Below, in pieces: positions 1 through 7,046 of a DNA stretch of 48,837 nucleotides. Positions within the stretch are counted from its first letter, which is position 1; each line of letters begins with the position of its first letter. A model generated the notes under the pieces. That model had not been told where the DNA came from. It worked only from the letters and a program-made list of their open reading frames with translations, and made no database searches. Both the position numbers and the translations under genes were made by a program. The stretch is from positions 1 through 48,837 of the forward strand of contig JAKASS010000008.1 in the NCBI GenBank assembly GCA_021818905.1, in the 5' to 3' direction. This DNA is from Nanobdellota archaeon. GTDB taxonomy: Archaea > Nanobdellota > Nanobdellia > Parvarchaeales > Parvarchaeaceae.

Positions 1-2
1 AT

Positions 3-113
3 GAAAACGTGGTAAAGCGCGCCGTTCAGTCGGTGATATTGAGCCTTGCGGCTTCTGGCGCGACTTTCTTTATAGGCACGTTAGTGTCAAGCTATCTGCA
101 TGTTGCGGTTTAG
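3..113 (+). CDS. C-terminal end of a membrane protein, possibly VIT1/CCC1 family (partial)
   Basis: Reading frame 3 is open from the window edge and stops at TAG 111-113. It encodes 36 residues beginning ENVVKRAVQS, followed by one hydrophobic helix that includes AASGATFFIGTLVSSYL. A basic patch followed by a last Ala/Gly/Thr-rich transmembrane helix resembles the C-terminus of VIT1/CCC1-type iron or manganese transporters. That match is remembered family resemblance on a very short piece, so only 'membrane protein C-terminus' is firm. The rest of the gene lies outside the window. Confidence 0.4.
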   Translation, partial: ENVVKRAVQSVILSLAASGATFFIGTLVSSYLHVAV

Positions 114-175
114 AAGATAAAATAGTGATTGCCAGGATCCAGCTCCCTTGGTCTTGCAATATCGCTTCTAAATAA

Positions 176-1090
176 TCATTCCGTTAGTCGAAGCCGGCTC
201 TGTAGAAATCCTATGATAATAATATAAGCAAGCTGTATGAATCGCCGGATGTCGTAGACCACATCGATCACCTTCACCTCCTTCAGCTTGTTCAAATGCA
301 GTTTGCTGCCCAGGGTGGAGCCGAACTTCCTCTTCTCCACGGAGTTGACGGTCTCCACGATGCTTCGTTTATGGTACTCGTCAAGTGGAAAAGATGCTTT
401 CATCAGCTTCCTCCATCTTCCCCTGGTCTTCCATATCGGAACGCCTTCATTCCTTGCAGGAATGATCGATCCTGCGTGAAGACGCTCTCTTGCGAACCTA
501 TGATTTCTCTCCGAATCGTATCCTTTATCAGCCAGTATCTTATCGATCTTTACCATTTCGGCGGCTTTCTTCATGAGCGGTCTGAAGGTCTTATTGTCGC
601 TTTCATACCTTCGGTTGGAGGAGGAAACGGCTATCGCTTCCGTCTTCGGGTCTACGACGATGGAATGCTTGGTAAACTCCCTTATACGCCGTTCTTCTCC
701 TATCCTCCGCAGGTAGTGATAGGAAGCGTTTCGTTCATCGTATCCAGTGGAGTCTATGGCGGCGTCCATTCTTCTTATCCCGAACAGTCTAAACGCGAAG
801 GACAGCATCGCATCCCATACTCGCAGCGGTATCCGTTTGAAGAATTTCTGCAGTGTCGTATAATGAGGGACTTTATCGAAGTCAAACAACCCCTTGAGCT
901 CTTCCAGCTCGTCTACGACGTCCCGATAAGGCTTTCTCTCGTGTTTCATCAGGCAGATGCACGCGGCAAGCTGCGGCTGCGTGTACGTCTTCTTCGAGAA
1001 TCTGCTTGAGAAGGGCGACAACGCCCTCCGCGCTATGCCCGATACGATGGACGCAAATCTTTTATAGTAAGGACTCCCATTTTTATTCAT
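176..1090 (-). CDS. IS5-family DDE transposase
   Basis: This is a cut-and-paste transposase of the DDE_Tnp_1 superfamily. The catalytic acids sit in AAIDSTGY (first D), ILADKGYDSE (second D) and RSIVETVNSVEKRKFG (E with the Y/R-x-E-x(6)-K-type context). A basic N-terminus of about 100 residues contains helices probably used for DNA binding. I choose ATG 1088-1090 because AGAGGTG lies just upstream; a GTG at 1094-1096 is also in frame. The stop codon at 176-178 lies outside the element, so the last six or so residues come from the target duplication and host DNA. It is the only gene in the element. Confidence 0.9.
   Translation of the reverse strand: MNKNGSPYYKRFASIVSGIARRALSPFSSRFSKKTYTQPQLAACICLMKHERKPYRDVVDELEELKGLFDFDKVPHYTTLQKFFKRIPLRVWDAMLSFAFRLFGIRRMDAAIDSTGYDERNASYHYLRRIGEERRIREFTKHSIVVDPKTEAIAVSSSNRRYESDNKTFRPLMKKAAEMVKIDKILADKGYDSERNHRFARERLHAGSIIPARNEGVPIWKTRGRWRKLMKASFPLDEYHKRSIVETVNSVEKRKFGSTLGSKLHLNKLKEVKVIDVVYDIRRFIQLAYIIIIGFLQSRLRLTE
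187..195. repeat. Target-site duplication, left copy (9 bp)
   Basis: GTCGAAGCC directly abuts the outer end of the left terminal inverted repeat of the IS element. The same nine bases abut the right end at 1163-1171. Exact abutment on both sides identifies a 9-bp target duplication and fixes the element boundaries. Confidence 0.9.
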
Positions 1091-1162
1091 AAGCACCTCT
1101 TTTTTTGTTTATTTCTTATAATAATTAAAGAGGTGCTTACTTTAGAGGATTTCTACAGAGCC
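196..1162 (-). mobile_element. Complete IS5-type insertion sequence, 967 bp
   Basis: The element is bounded by perfect 17-bp terminal inverted repeats: GGCTCTGTAGAAATCCT at 196-212 and its reverse complement at 1146-1162. A 9-bp duplication GTCGAAGCC flanks it. It carries one DDE transposase gene on the minus strand. Length, single gene and duplication size suit the IS5 superfamily; IS903-type members make 9-bp and ISH1-type members 8-bp duplications. The intact ends and open reading frame suggest a recent and possibly active insertion. It landed about 10 bp upstream of the TATA box of the SemiSWEET gene. Confidence 0.9.
1091..1138 (-). promoter_or_regulatory. Hairpin that would sequester the transposase ribosome-binding site
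   Basis: A perfect 12-bp inverted repeat (AAGCACCTCTTT at 1091-1102, AAAGAGGTGCTT at 1127-1138) has a 24-nt AT-rich spacer containing a TATA-like TTATTATAAG on the minus strand. In transcripts entering from outside, the 3' arm holds AGAGGTG, the ribosome-binding site of the transposase, so the stem would hide it. A transcript starting inside the spacer would lack the 5' arm. Insertion elements such as IS10 and IS50 use this logic to block read-through expression. That it works this way here is inference. Confidence 0.6.
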
Positions 1163-1171
1163 GTCGAAGCC
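1163..1171. repeat. Target-site duplication, right copy (9 bp)
   Basis: GTCGAAGCC follows the right terminal inverted repeat directly and matches 187-195. Deleting 196-1171 would restore the uninterrupted target GTCGAAGCC followed by GACTAGTTTATATACC. Confidence 0.9.
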
Positions 1172-1176
1172 GACTA

Positions 1177-1186
1177 GTTTATATAC
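1177..1186 (+). promoter_or_regulatory. TATA box of the SemiSWEET gene
   Basis: TTTATATA-type box centred about 27 nt upstream of ATG 1209, which predicts a leaderless mRNA. It starts within about 10 bp of the IS5 right end, so the insertion replaced whatever lay upstream of the BRE. Confidence 0.6.
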
Positions 1187-1208
1187 CTTTGGCGGAGCTA
1201 AAATATTG

Positions 1209-1484
1209 ATGGACTTTGTAGTGGTTATTGGGTTTTTAGCCGGTGCGCTTACCACGGCAGGATACGTTCCGCAGCTATTGAAGACCATGCGTACAAAGTG
1301 CGCAGACGATCTATCTTTGATGATGTTTGCAGCGATATCAGTGGGGGTGTTTCTGTGGCTGGTTTACGGCTTATACTTGAATTCTTTTCCAATAATAGCG
1401 GCAAATGGCGCGACGCTGTGCCTAACGGCCGCGATAGGGACGCTAAAGATAAAATATTCAAAACAACGCAAGGATACCAAATAG
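1209..1484 (+). CDS. SemiSWEET-type (PQ-loop) transporter
   Basis: This 91-residue protein has three hydrophobic helices, the unit size of bacterial and archaeal SemiSWEETs, which dimerise to form a sugar uniporter in the membrane. The signature GYVPQLLKTMRTK (Pro-Gln near residue 21) follows helix 1. WLVYG lies at the end of helix 2, and an Asn near residue 66 in helix 3 matches the substrate-pocket asparagine. A TTG three bases upstream is in frame, but ATG 1209 sits at the expected leaderless start. The real substrate is unknown. The IS5 element lies directly upstream and may change its expression. Confidence 0.85.
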   Translation: MDFVVVIGFLAGALTTAGYVPQLLKTMRTKCADDLSLMMFAAISVGVFLWLVYGLYLNSFPIIAANGATLCLTAAIGTLKIKYSKQRKDTK

Positions 1485-1572
1485 GTTCCGGCCCTTCTTT
1501 TAACACGCGCTTATGCTACAGCAAAATAGGCTTAAAATACATTAAAATTCACTATTTTACGATAGGAAAAAC

Positions 1573-1582
1573 TATTTATATT
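1573..1582 (+). promoter_or_regulatory. TATA box of the M16 operon
   Basis: TATTTATATT centred about 25 nt upstream of ATG 1603, the spacing expected for a leaderless archaeal transcript. No comparable box precedes the next three genes, which are packed end to end. Confidence 0.6.
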
Positions 1583-1602
1583 GGTTCTTTTCTCTTAATT
1601 GG

Positions 1603-2844
1603 ATGAAATTCAATCCACCGGAGCGTTTAGACAATGGACTGGAAGTAATAGTGAACTCCCTGCCGAATCTGCATTATGTAGGCGTAGCGGTCGGCGTAAG
1701 ATACGGCTCAATCTATGAGGACATGAGAATAAACGGTTCTGCGCACTTTCTAGAGCACATGCTTTTTGAGGGCACGAAAACAAAGGGTCCTAGAGAGATA
1801 GACCGTCTTATAAGGGAGAATGGTTTCGATCACAATGCCTTCACGGACGAAGAAGTAGTCTTGTACTACATGCTTACGCCAAGAAAGAACCCAGAAAATG
1901 CGATGGCCCTTCTTTCCGACATGATGCAAAACTCCGTGCTTGACCCAGAAGAAGTGGAGCACCAGCGTGGCGCAGTCACAAACGAGCTTTTGGGAAGACA
2001 AGACGAGCCATGGACATTCCTGCGTGACGTTTCGCAACCGATAATATTCGAAGGCCAGGCAGCAGGAAGATTAGGCGCAGGGACCCCGGAAACGGTATCA
2101 AAGATAACTAGAGAAGAGCTGATGGACATATACCAGAAAAACTATACGCCGAAAAACATATCGCTTTCGGTATATGGGGCGATAAAACCGGAAACGGCGA
2201 TGCAGCTGGCGCAGAAACATTTCGGCGACTTTCAAAGACCTTACCAAGAGGTAGAGATACCAGATTCTGACGGTCCTTCCGAAGCAAAATCGATAGAATT
2301 GAAAAAGCCCGGGATCTCTCAAGTAAAATACGGCCTTTGTTTCGGATTTCCGGGCAGCCGAAAAATACTGTCTTCCAATCCAAAAGATTTTGCGTCGATA
2401 GATCTTCTGGTGGATTTCCTTGATCAGAGCATTAGAGACTCGGTCCGCGGAAAACTTGGCGTATCCGATGTAACAGATGTTGCGTGCAGGCTAGGCTATA
2501 CGTTTAGTGCGGTGTACCTTCTTGGGATGTCAAATCCAAAAAAGATTGGCGCCATGCAGAACATAATAGAATCGGAAGTCGATAAGGTTAGGAATGGTGA
2601 AATAGACCAAGCCAATCTCGGGAGGACGAAGGCAAAATACCTGAGTGAGAAGGAATCGAGTCTTGATGACGTTTTCCAGTCGGCTATGGATTCAGCATTC
2701 TGGCAGGCCGTCCACAGGAAGCAGCTTTATGATACATACCAATTGGCGAGAGACGTATCCACAGAAGATCTGGCAAGAGTGGCTGGTACATATTTAAACC
2801 ATAAAAAAGCGGTTTCGCTTACGCTGGGACCGGGGGCGAAATGA
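1603..2844 (+). CDS. M16-family zinc peptidase, catalytic subunit
   Basis: 413-residue COG0612/M16B-type protein. The inverted zinc motif is intact: H48-x-x-E51-H52 in GSAHFLEHMLFEGT, with E128 about 76 residues later as the third ligand. The C-terminal substrate-binding motif normally reading REKRGLxY is degenerate here (RGKLGVSDV around residue 280). The next gene shows the opposite pattern, with no zinc site but an intact R/Y motif. M16B enzymes of this kind work as heterodimers, one chain supplying zinc and the other the R/Y pair. It is first in a four-gene coupled operon. The substrate is unknown. Confidence 0.9.
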   Translation: MKFNPPERLDNGLEVIVNSLPNLHYVGVAVGVRYGSIYEDMRINGSAHFLEHMLFEGTKTKGPREIDRLIRENGFDHNAFTDEEVVLYYMLTPRKNPENAMALLSDMMQNSVLDPEEVEHQRGAVTNELLGRQDEPWTFLRDVSQPIIFEGQAAGRLGAGTPETVSKITREELMDIYQKNYTPKNISLSVYGAIKPETAMQLAQKHFGDFQRPYQEVEIPDSDGPSEAKSIELKKPGISQVKYGLCFGFPGSRKILSSNPKDFASIDLLVDFLDQSIRDSVRGKLGVSDVTDVACRLGYTFSAVYLLGMSNPKKIGAMQNIIESEVDKVRNGEIDQANLGRTKAKYLSEKESSLDDVFQSAMDSAFWQAVHRKQLYDTYQLARDVSTEDLARVAGTYLNHKKAVSLTLGPGAK

Positions 2845-2845
2845 T

Positions 2846-4084
2846 ATGATAAGATACAATTCACCGTTCCATCTTTGCAGCGGTCTAGAAGTCATAATAA
2901 AATCAGCCCCTAAGCTCCACTCAATCGGCATAGCTCTCGGCGTGCAATACGGTGCGATGGACGACCCAATCGCGAAGAGCGGCATGGCAAACCTCCTACA
3001 GAGAACCGTATACAGGGCGGATAAAGATCTAGAAGATGCAATAGCAGAAAACGGGATAGAGCACAGACCGTTCACCGATTACAATGCTACTGTACATGCG
3101 TTTAAAGTGCCAAAAAGAAAAGTACGCGAAGGTTGTGATCTCATGGCAGCCGTAGCGTCAAGTTACATGATAACGAATCGGGCTATGGAACCGGAGAAAA
3201 TGAGAATGATAGAAGAGAATGCGCAGATGGAAGACGATGCAGGCCACTTTGGATTTAATACTCTTCAAAAAATTATGTTCGGCGATAGCCGCCCTAGCAT
3301 ATCAACTGGGGGGACAAACGACACTTTGGAGAGGATATCAGTCGACGATCTGAAAAAATCGCTTTTAGCGAATTACACCGGCGATAAGATGGTGCTTTCG
3401 ATATACGGAGCTACAGGCTTTGAACCAGCGCTTAATGCTGCGGCAGAAGCGTTCGGAGACGTCAACTCGACTTATTCTCCAAGAAAAGTAGCAAAGGCGA
3501 TACCCGTACTGCCAGTAAAATCTCTATCCTTGGGTAGAGATGGCATTACCCAGACTAAATTCTCTTTAGGTATTAGGACAAGAGGTTTCTTTGATGACAA
3601 TAGGGTATACGAATTGCCAGCACTGGATTGTGCCGTCAGGATACTTAACGAAAGGATATACGATGAAGTAAGGGAGAAAAGGGGACTTGTATATGGGGCT
3701 TGGGCCGGGAACGTAGAAAATAACGGTTTCGGTTTTATTACTATAAGTGGCGGGGCAAGACAGGAAAAGATGGAAGAAGCCCACAAAGTTATACTAGAAG
3801 AACTACAAAAAATGAGAGACGGTGAGATAAGCCAGGCGGACCTAACCAGAGCAAAGAGAAACGGCAGGATAGAGGAGGAAGGTTATCTTGACGATACTGG
3901 GGTAACGGCTTCCAAAATAGCTTACGAAAGATCAGTGATAGGAGACGGCGCGTATATGCTTAGCGATGCGGCTAGGAAATTAAATCTCACTCAGCTAAGA
4001 AAAACCACTGCAAGATACTTCAATCCAGATAAAGTCTACTCGGTTTTTGTAGAGCCAAAACAAATCAATTTACCGATCTTATGA
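2846..4084 (+). CDS. M16-family peptidase-like, non-catalytic partner subunit
   Basis: 412 residues of M16 fold, starting one base after the catalytic subunit gene stops. At the zinc-site position it reads GMANLLQRTVY, so both His ligands and the catalytic Glu are replaced (N49, Q52, R53). Around residues 270-290 it keeps RIYDEVREKRGLVYGAW, the R/Y substrate-anchoring motif lost from its partner. It should therefore complete a heterodimeric active chamber, as alpha subunits do in mitochondrial processing peptidase and bacterial M16B pairs. Its stop overlaps the next start (ATGA, 4081-4084). The heterodimer is inferred from sequence only. Confidence 0.85.
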   Translation: MIRYNSPFHLCSGLEVIIKSAPKLHSIGIALGVQYGAMDDPIAKSGMANLLQRTVYRADKDLEDAIAENGIEHRPFTDYNATVHAFKVPKRKVREGCDLMAAVASSYMITNRAMEPEKMRMIEENAQMEDDAGHFGFNTLQKIMFGDSRPSISTGGTNDTLERISVDDLKKSLLANYTGDKMVLSIYGATGFEPALNAAAEAFGDVNSTYSPRKVAKAIPVLPVKSLSLGRDGITQTKFSLGIRTRGFFDDNRVYELPALDCAVRILNERIYDEVREKRGLVYGAWAGNVENNGFGFITISGGARQEKMEEAHKVILEELQKMRDGEISQADLTRAKRNGRIEEEGYLDDTGVTASKIAYERSVIGDGAYMLSDAARKLNLTQLRKTTARYFNPDKVYSVFVEPKQINLPIL

Positions 4085-4359
4085 ACGAAACCGTAGGTTA
4101 CTGGCACGTTCCCGTTGAACAAGGAATATCAAATCTTGTTATGGTCTTTCAGGTAGAACCTAAAAGGACCGTAAAAAATCCAAACTTTGATTTTAGTTTA
4201 CCTTATCATTCTGGCGCATATCTAAATCGATTGCAACTTTCTGGGACTACGGGAACGGTCAAAGCCGGTCCATTTCTTGCGAGGCAGGAAGGTGGGCGCA
4301 GCATAACTCTTCTAGAAGATGACAGCCGGATCCGCTTAGAGATTCGCCAATCGATATGA
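4081..4359 (+). CDS. Hypothetical protein coupled to the M16 pair (92 aa)
   Basis: Starts in a 4-bp ATGA overlap with the non-catalytic M16 gene and ends in another with the following gene, so it is probably translated in step with both. I recognise no domain. The chain is mixed polar/hydrophobic, without signal peptide, transmembrane segment or cysteines, and its middle (RLQLSGTTGTVKAGPFLARQ) looks beta-rich. It could be a substrate, a regulator or a small third subunit of the peptidase; nothing in the sequence decides between these. Confidence 0.7.
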   Translation: MNETVGYWHVPVEQGISNLVMVFQVEPKRTVKNPNFDFSLPYHSGAYLNRLQLSGTTGTVKAGPFLARQEGGRSITLLEDDSRIRLEIRQSI

Positions 4360-4718
4360 CCGGTAGAATGTACTACGCAGACCTTGAAAGTTTGGTAAGG
4401 CAGGAGGCATCCTCTTTTTGGTTGTTACAGAACAATACAAAAAAAGCGGTAGACCAATTTACAGACCTACTTGTGTATACTGCGTTGCTAGAATTGCAGG
4501 CAAAAACGCCTTTTCCTGAAACTTACGATTCAAGATATGTACATAAATTTATTAAGGAGAATTACAAGGACCTTGTTGGGGCGGCGCTGCCGGAAGGAAT
4601 CACAATGCGATTCTTGCCTTATGACAGGGCAATTAGGATCCACGCGGAGCTAGGAGAGGACGCAATAAATCTAGAAGCTGATTGGAATCATGACAGATAC
4701 CGTCAAATCATTTTGTGA
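4356..4718 (+). CDS. Hypothetical protein, last gene of the M16 operon (120 aa)
   Basis: Begins in an ATGA overlap with the preceding small ORF. The N-terminal two thirds looks helical (DLESLVRQEASSFWLL, DQFTDLLVYTALLELQAK) and the end looks like strands. There is no known motif, signal or membrane segment. The four-gene run 1603-4718 has no gap larger than one base, which argues strongly for joint function with the M16 peptidase. The role is unknown. Confidence 0.7.
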   Translation: MTGRMYYADLESLVRQEASSFWLLQNNTKKAVDQFTDLLVYTALLELQAKTPFPETYDSRYVHKFIKENYKDLVGAALPEGITMRFLPYDRAIRIHAELGEDAINLEADWNHDRYRQIIL

Positions 4719-4766
4719 GTAAGAAAGTTTACAAGCATTTATTAAGCTGGCATATTAAATCATTCT

Positions 4767-5978
4767 ATGGTCAATTTTGACGTATACAAAATAAGGGAAG
4801 ATTTTCCGATCCTAAAATCGAAAGTAAATGATTATCCACTTGTATTCTTAGACAACGGGGCCACGTCACAAAAACCGAGGCGGGTAATAGACGGAATAAA
4901 ATATTTTTATGAAAATATAAATGCGAATCCTATGAGGAGCATACATCATCTTGCCGAAAAAGCCACAGAAGCGTACGTAGATGCGAGAGAAAAGATCGCT
5001 AAATTTATAAATGCCTCGCCGGAGGAGATAGTTTTCGTAAGAAACACTACCGAAGCTATAAACTTGGTTTCATTTGCACTGCCGTTCAAACGCGGAGAGA
5101 GGGTCGCGACTACTTACCTAGAACATCATTCAAACATCCTGCCATGGCTTAAGCTAAAAGAAAATGGATTGGGTGTAGACTTCGTAGACGTAGACGAGAA
5201 CTTTGACTTGGATATGGATTATTACAAGGAAATGCCGGCCGAGACTAAATTAGTGACAGTCGCGCACGAGTCGAACGTAACTGGAACGATAAACGACGTT
5301 AAAAAGATATGCAGTTTAGCGCACAGTTCAGATACTTTGTGTCTTGTAGACGCGGCGCAGTCCGCCCCGCACATGAAGATAGATGTAAATGATATGGGAG
5401 CAGATTTCCTCGCCTTCTCTGGCCATAAAATGCTCGGTCCGTTAGGCATCGGCGTGTTATACATAAACAAGAACGTCGCGCCGAAACTAAGGACCTTCAT
5501 GACCGGCGGGGAAATGATAAAAAGCGTAAAAATAAACAAGGTTGAATACGCGGATATGCCGAGCTTCTTTGAAGCCGGGACCCAGAATGTCGAAGGAGCG
5601 TATGGTCTTGGTCTGGCTATCGATTATCTGAATGGAGTCGGCTTAAACAACATAGAAAGCTATGAGAAAGGACTGATGGCGCATCTTTACCAATCATCAA
5701 AGACGATCAAAGACATCGACATTTACAGCGGCAGAAGCAAAAAGAATGGTGCAATATTCGCCTTTAACTTGAAAAAGCTGCATCCGCATGACATTGCATA
5801 TCTTCTTGACAAGAAAGGCATAGCTATAAGATCAGGTTTCCATTGCGCGCAGCCGTTTATAGAAGATAAGTTGCATTTGGAAGGCGCCGCCAGAGCAAGC
5901 ATGTACTTCTACAATACAAAAGAAGAGATGGACGCATTCGTAAACGGGCTCAAGGAGATACAAGTCGAATATGGCTGA
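4767..5978 (+). CDS. sufS: SufS-type cysteine desulfurase
   Basis: 403-residue class V aminotransferase-fold enzyme that takes sulfur from L-cysteine for Fe-S cluster assembly. The PLP lysine is K221 in FSGHKMLGPLG. D195 and Q198 in LVDAAQSAPH contact the cofactor, and H120 lies in the LEHHSN motif. The persulfide cysteine is C360 in RSGFHCAQPF, whose RxGxHCA pattern is typical of group II (SufS/CsdA) enzymes rather than IscS. A TATA-like TTTATTA lies about 27 nt before the ATG. The scaffold gene follows 23 nt downstream. Confidence 0.95.
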   Translation: MVNFDVYKIREDFPILKSKVNDYPLVFLDNGATSQKPRRVIDGIKYFYENINANPMRSIHHLAEKATEAYVDAREKIAKFINASPEEIVFVRNTTEAINLVSFALPFKRGERVATTYLEHHSNILPWLKLKENGLGVDFVDVDENFDLDMDYYKEMPAETKLVTVAHESNVTGTINDVKKICSLAHSSDTLCLVDAAQSAPHMKIDVNDMGADFLAFSGHKMLGPLGIGVLYINKNVAPKLRTFMTGGEMIKSVKINKVEYADMPSFFEAGTQNVEGAYGLGLAIDYLNGVGLNNIESYEKGLMAHLYQSSKTIKDIDIYSGRSKKNGAIFAFNLKKLHPHDIAYLLDKKGIAIRSGFHCAQPFIEDKLHLEGAARASMYFYNTKEEMDAFVNGLKEIQVEYG

Positions 5979-6001
5979 GACACAAAAGAGTGATTTAAGA
6001 T

Positions 6002-6379
6002 ATGAATGAAGAAAAGTATTATGAGTTTGTAGACTTGTATAAAAATCCGGATCACAAAGGCAAGCTTAAGGATTTTGATTTTAAAGCGGAGGAATATTCG
6101 TCTTCTTGCGGCGACGTGTTTACGGTATACCTGAAGATGGAAAATGGAAAGGTAAAAGATGCGACATTCGAAGGCAATGGATGCATAATATCTACGGTTT
6201 CAATATCAAAAACATGTGGCGATATCGTAGGCAAGACGCCAGAGGAAATAAAAAAGATGAGCTTGGGAGAAATAAAAAAAATAGTTGGCGTAGATGAAAT
6301 CAGCCTGTCAAGAATAAAATGTGCGACAATCGGTCTCGATACTATAAAAGAGGCGTTGAGGAACGATTTAAGCAAATGA
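6002..6379 (+). CDS. sufU: SufU/IscU-type Fe-S scaffold protein
   Basis: 125-residue NifU-N/IscU-fold scaffold. The three conserved cysteines are C36 in SSCGDVF (with D38), C61 in GNGCIIS and C107 in RIKCATIG; an extra C72 follows in KTCGD. SufS sits directly upstream, so the pair forms a minimal assembly module. The MIP18-Mrp carrier at 9371-10417 could act downstream of it. It might be called iscU in other annotations; pairing with a group II desulfurase favours SufU. Confidence 0.9.
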   Translation: MNEEKYYEFVDLYKNPDHKGKLKDFDFKAEEYSSSCGDVFTVYLKMENGKVKDATFEGNGCIISTVSISKTCGDIVGKTPEEIKKMSLGEIKKIVGVDEISLSRIKCATIGLDTIKEALRNDLSK

Positions 6380-6410
6380 GATTGACTGCGCGGTAATCCC
6401 CAAAATAGTA

Positions 6411-6438
6411 AGCTATAAATATCACCAGTTAGCTATAA
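6411..6438 (+). promoter_or_regulatory. Promoter and possible operator of the toxin-antitoxin pair
   Basis: AGCTATAA occurs at 6411-6418 and again at 6431-6438, exactly 20 bp apart, about two helical turns. The first copy contains the TATA box, about 28 nt before ATG 6445. Direct repeats overlapping the promoter suit autorepression by the antitoxin, as in many type II systems; the binding itself is inferred. Confidence 0.5.
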
Positions 6439-6444
6439 GTAACT

Positions 6445-6675
6445 ATGGTAACGACAATACAGGTAGATGAAAGGACAAAGAATCTGCTAGAAAGATTAAA
6501 AATACACAATAGAGAATCATTTAACGAGGTTATTAAAAAATTAGCCACGGCCAAATTTGATTCTGAACCGTTATCAGAAGAAGAAATAAAAGATGTAGAA
6601 AAAAGCTTGGACGAGATAAAAGCCGGTAAATATTATACTCACGAACAGGTAAAAAAGAAACTTAACCTAAAATGA
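6445..6675 (+). CDS. Antitoxin of a RelE/ParE-type toxin-antitoxin pair
   Basis: 76-residue acidic/basic protein. The N-terminal MVTTIQVDERTKNLLERLK is a short strand plus helix, typical of ribbon-helix-helix or VapB-like archaeal antitoxins. The charged C-terminal tail (SEEEIKDVEKSLDEIKAGK) would wrap the toxin. It lies four bases upstream of the toxin gene. It has its own TATA box and probably represses its own promoter through the repeated AGCTATAA. The exact antitoxin family is uncertain. Confidence 0.8.
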   Translation: MVTTIQVDERTKNLLERLKIHNRESFNEVIKKLATAKFDSEPLSEEEIKDVEKSLDEIKAGKYYTHEQVKKKLNLK

Positions 6676-6679
6676 GTTT

Positions 6680-6946
6680 GTGGAACAGATTAAATACTCT
6701 ATAATTTGGTCGCCTACAGCCTATAATTCATTTTCTAAATTAGAGGATAATATAAAAATCAGAGTTAGCAAAAAATTAGAGGGGATGGTTGTCGACCCGT
6801 TTTCCTTCTCTAAGCGCTTGGTGGGTTCCCCGTTATACAGCTTAAGAATCGGCGATTATAGAATACTAATGATGATCGGTATTAAGACTAAGATAATCGC
6901 TATAGAACGGGCCGGCCTAAGGAAAAATGTTTATGATAAGCTATAA
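6680..6946 (+). CDS. RelE/ParE-superfamily toxin
   Basis: 88 residues matching the RelE fold: a strand with IIWSPTAYNSFSKL, two helices, then LVGSPLYSLRIGDYRILMMI and a last strand ending RAGLRKNVYDKL. The LYSLRIGDYRI block and the C-terminal R-K-x-V-Y are standard for this superfamily; RelE members cleave mRNA on the ribosome. The usual GHR near the end reads GLR here. It starts at GTG 6680; no ATG is in frame between the antitoxin stop and this point. Confidence 0.85.
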   Translation: MEQIKYSIIWSPTAYNSFSKLEDNIKIRVSKKLEGMVVDPFSFSKRLVGSPLYSLRIGDYRILMMIGIKTKIIAIERAGLRKNVYDKL

Positions 6947-7046
6947 TTAAACACTTTTGTAATAAAACCCGAAAAATGGCAGCGCCATGATAAGGCTTTA
7001 CGTAATAAAAAAAGCCAGTAAAAAGAATAGTTAATTATCCCGTAAA

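Noticed and set aside
296-1009. Long plus-strand ORF of 237 codons
   Set aside because: It is antisense to the IS5 transposase, which has clear catalytic motifs and a ribosome-binding site; the plus-strand translation has no recognisable features.
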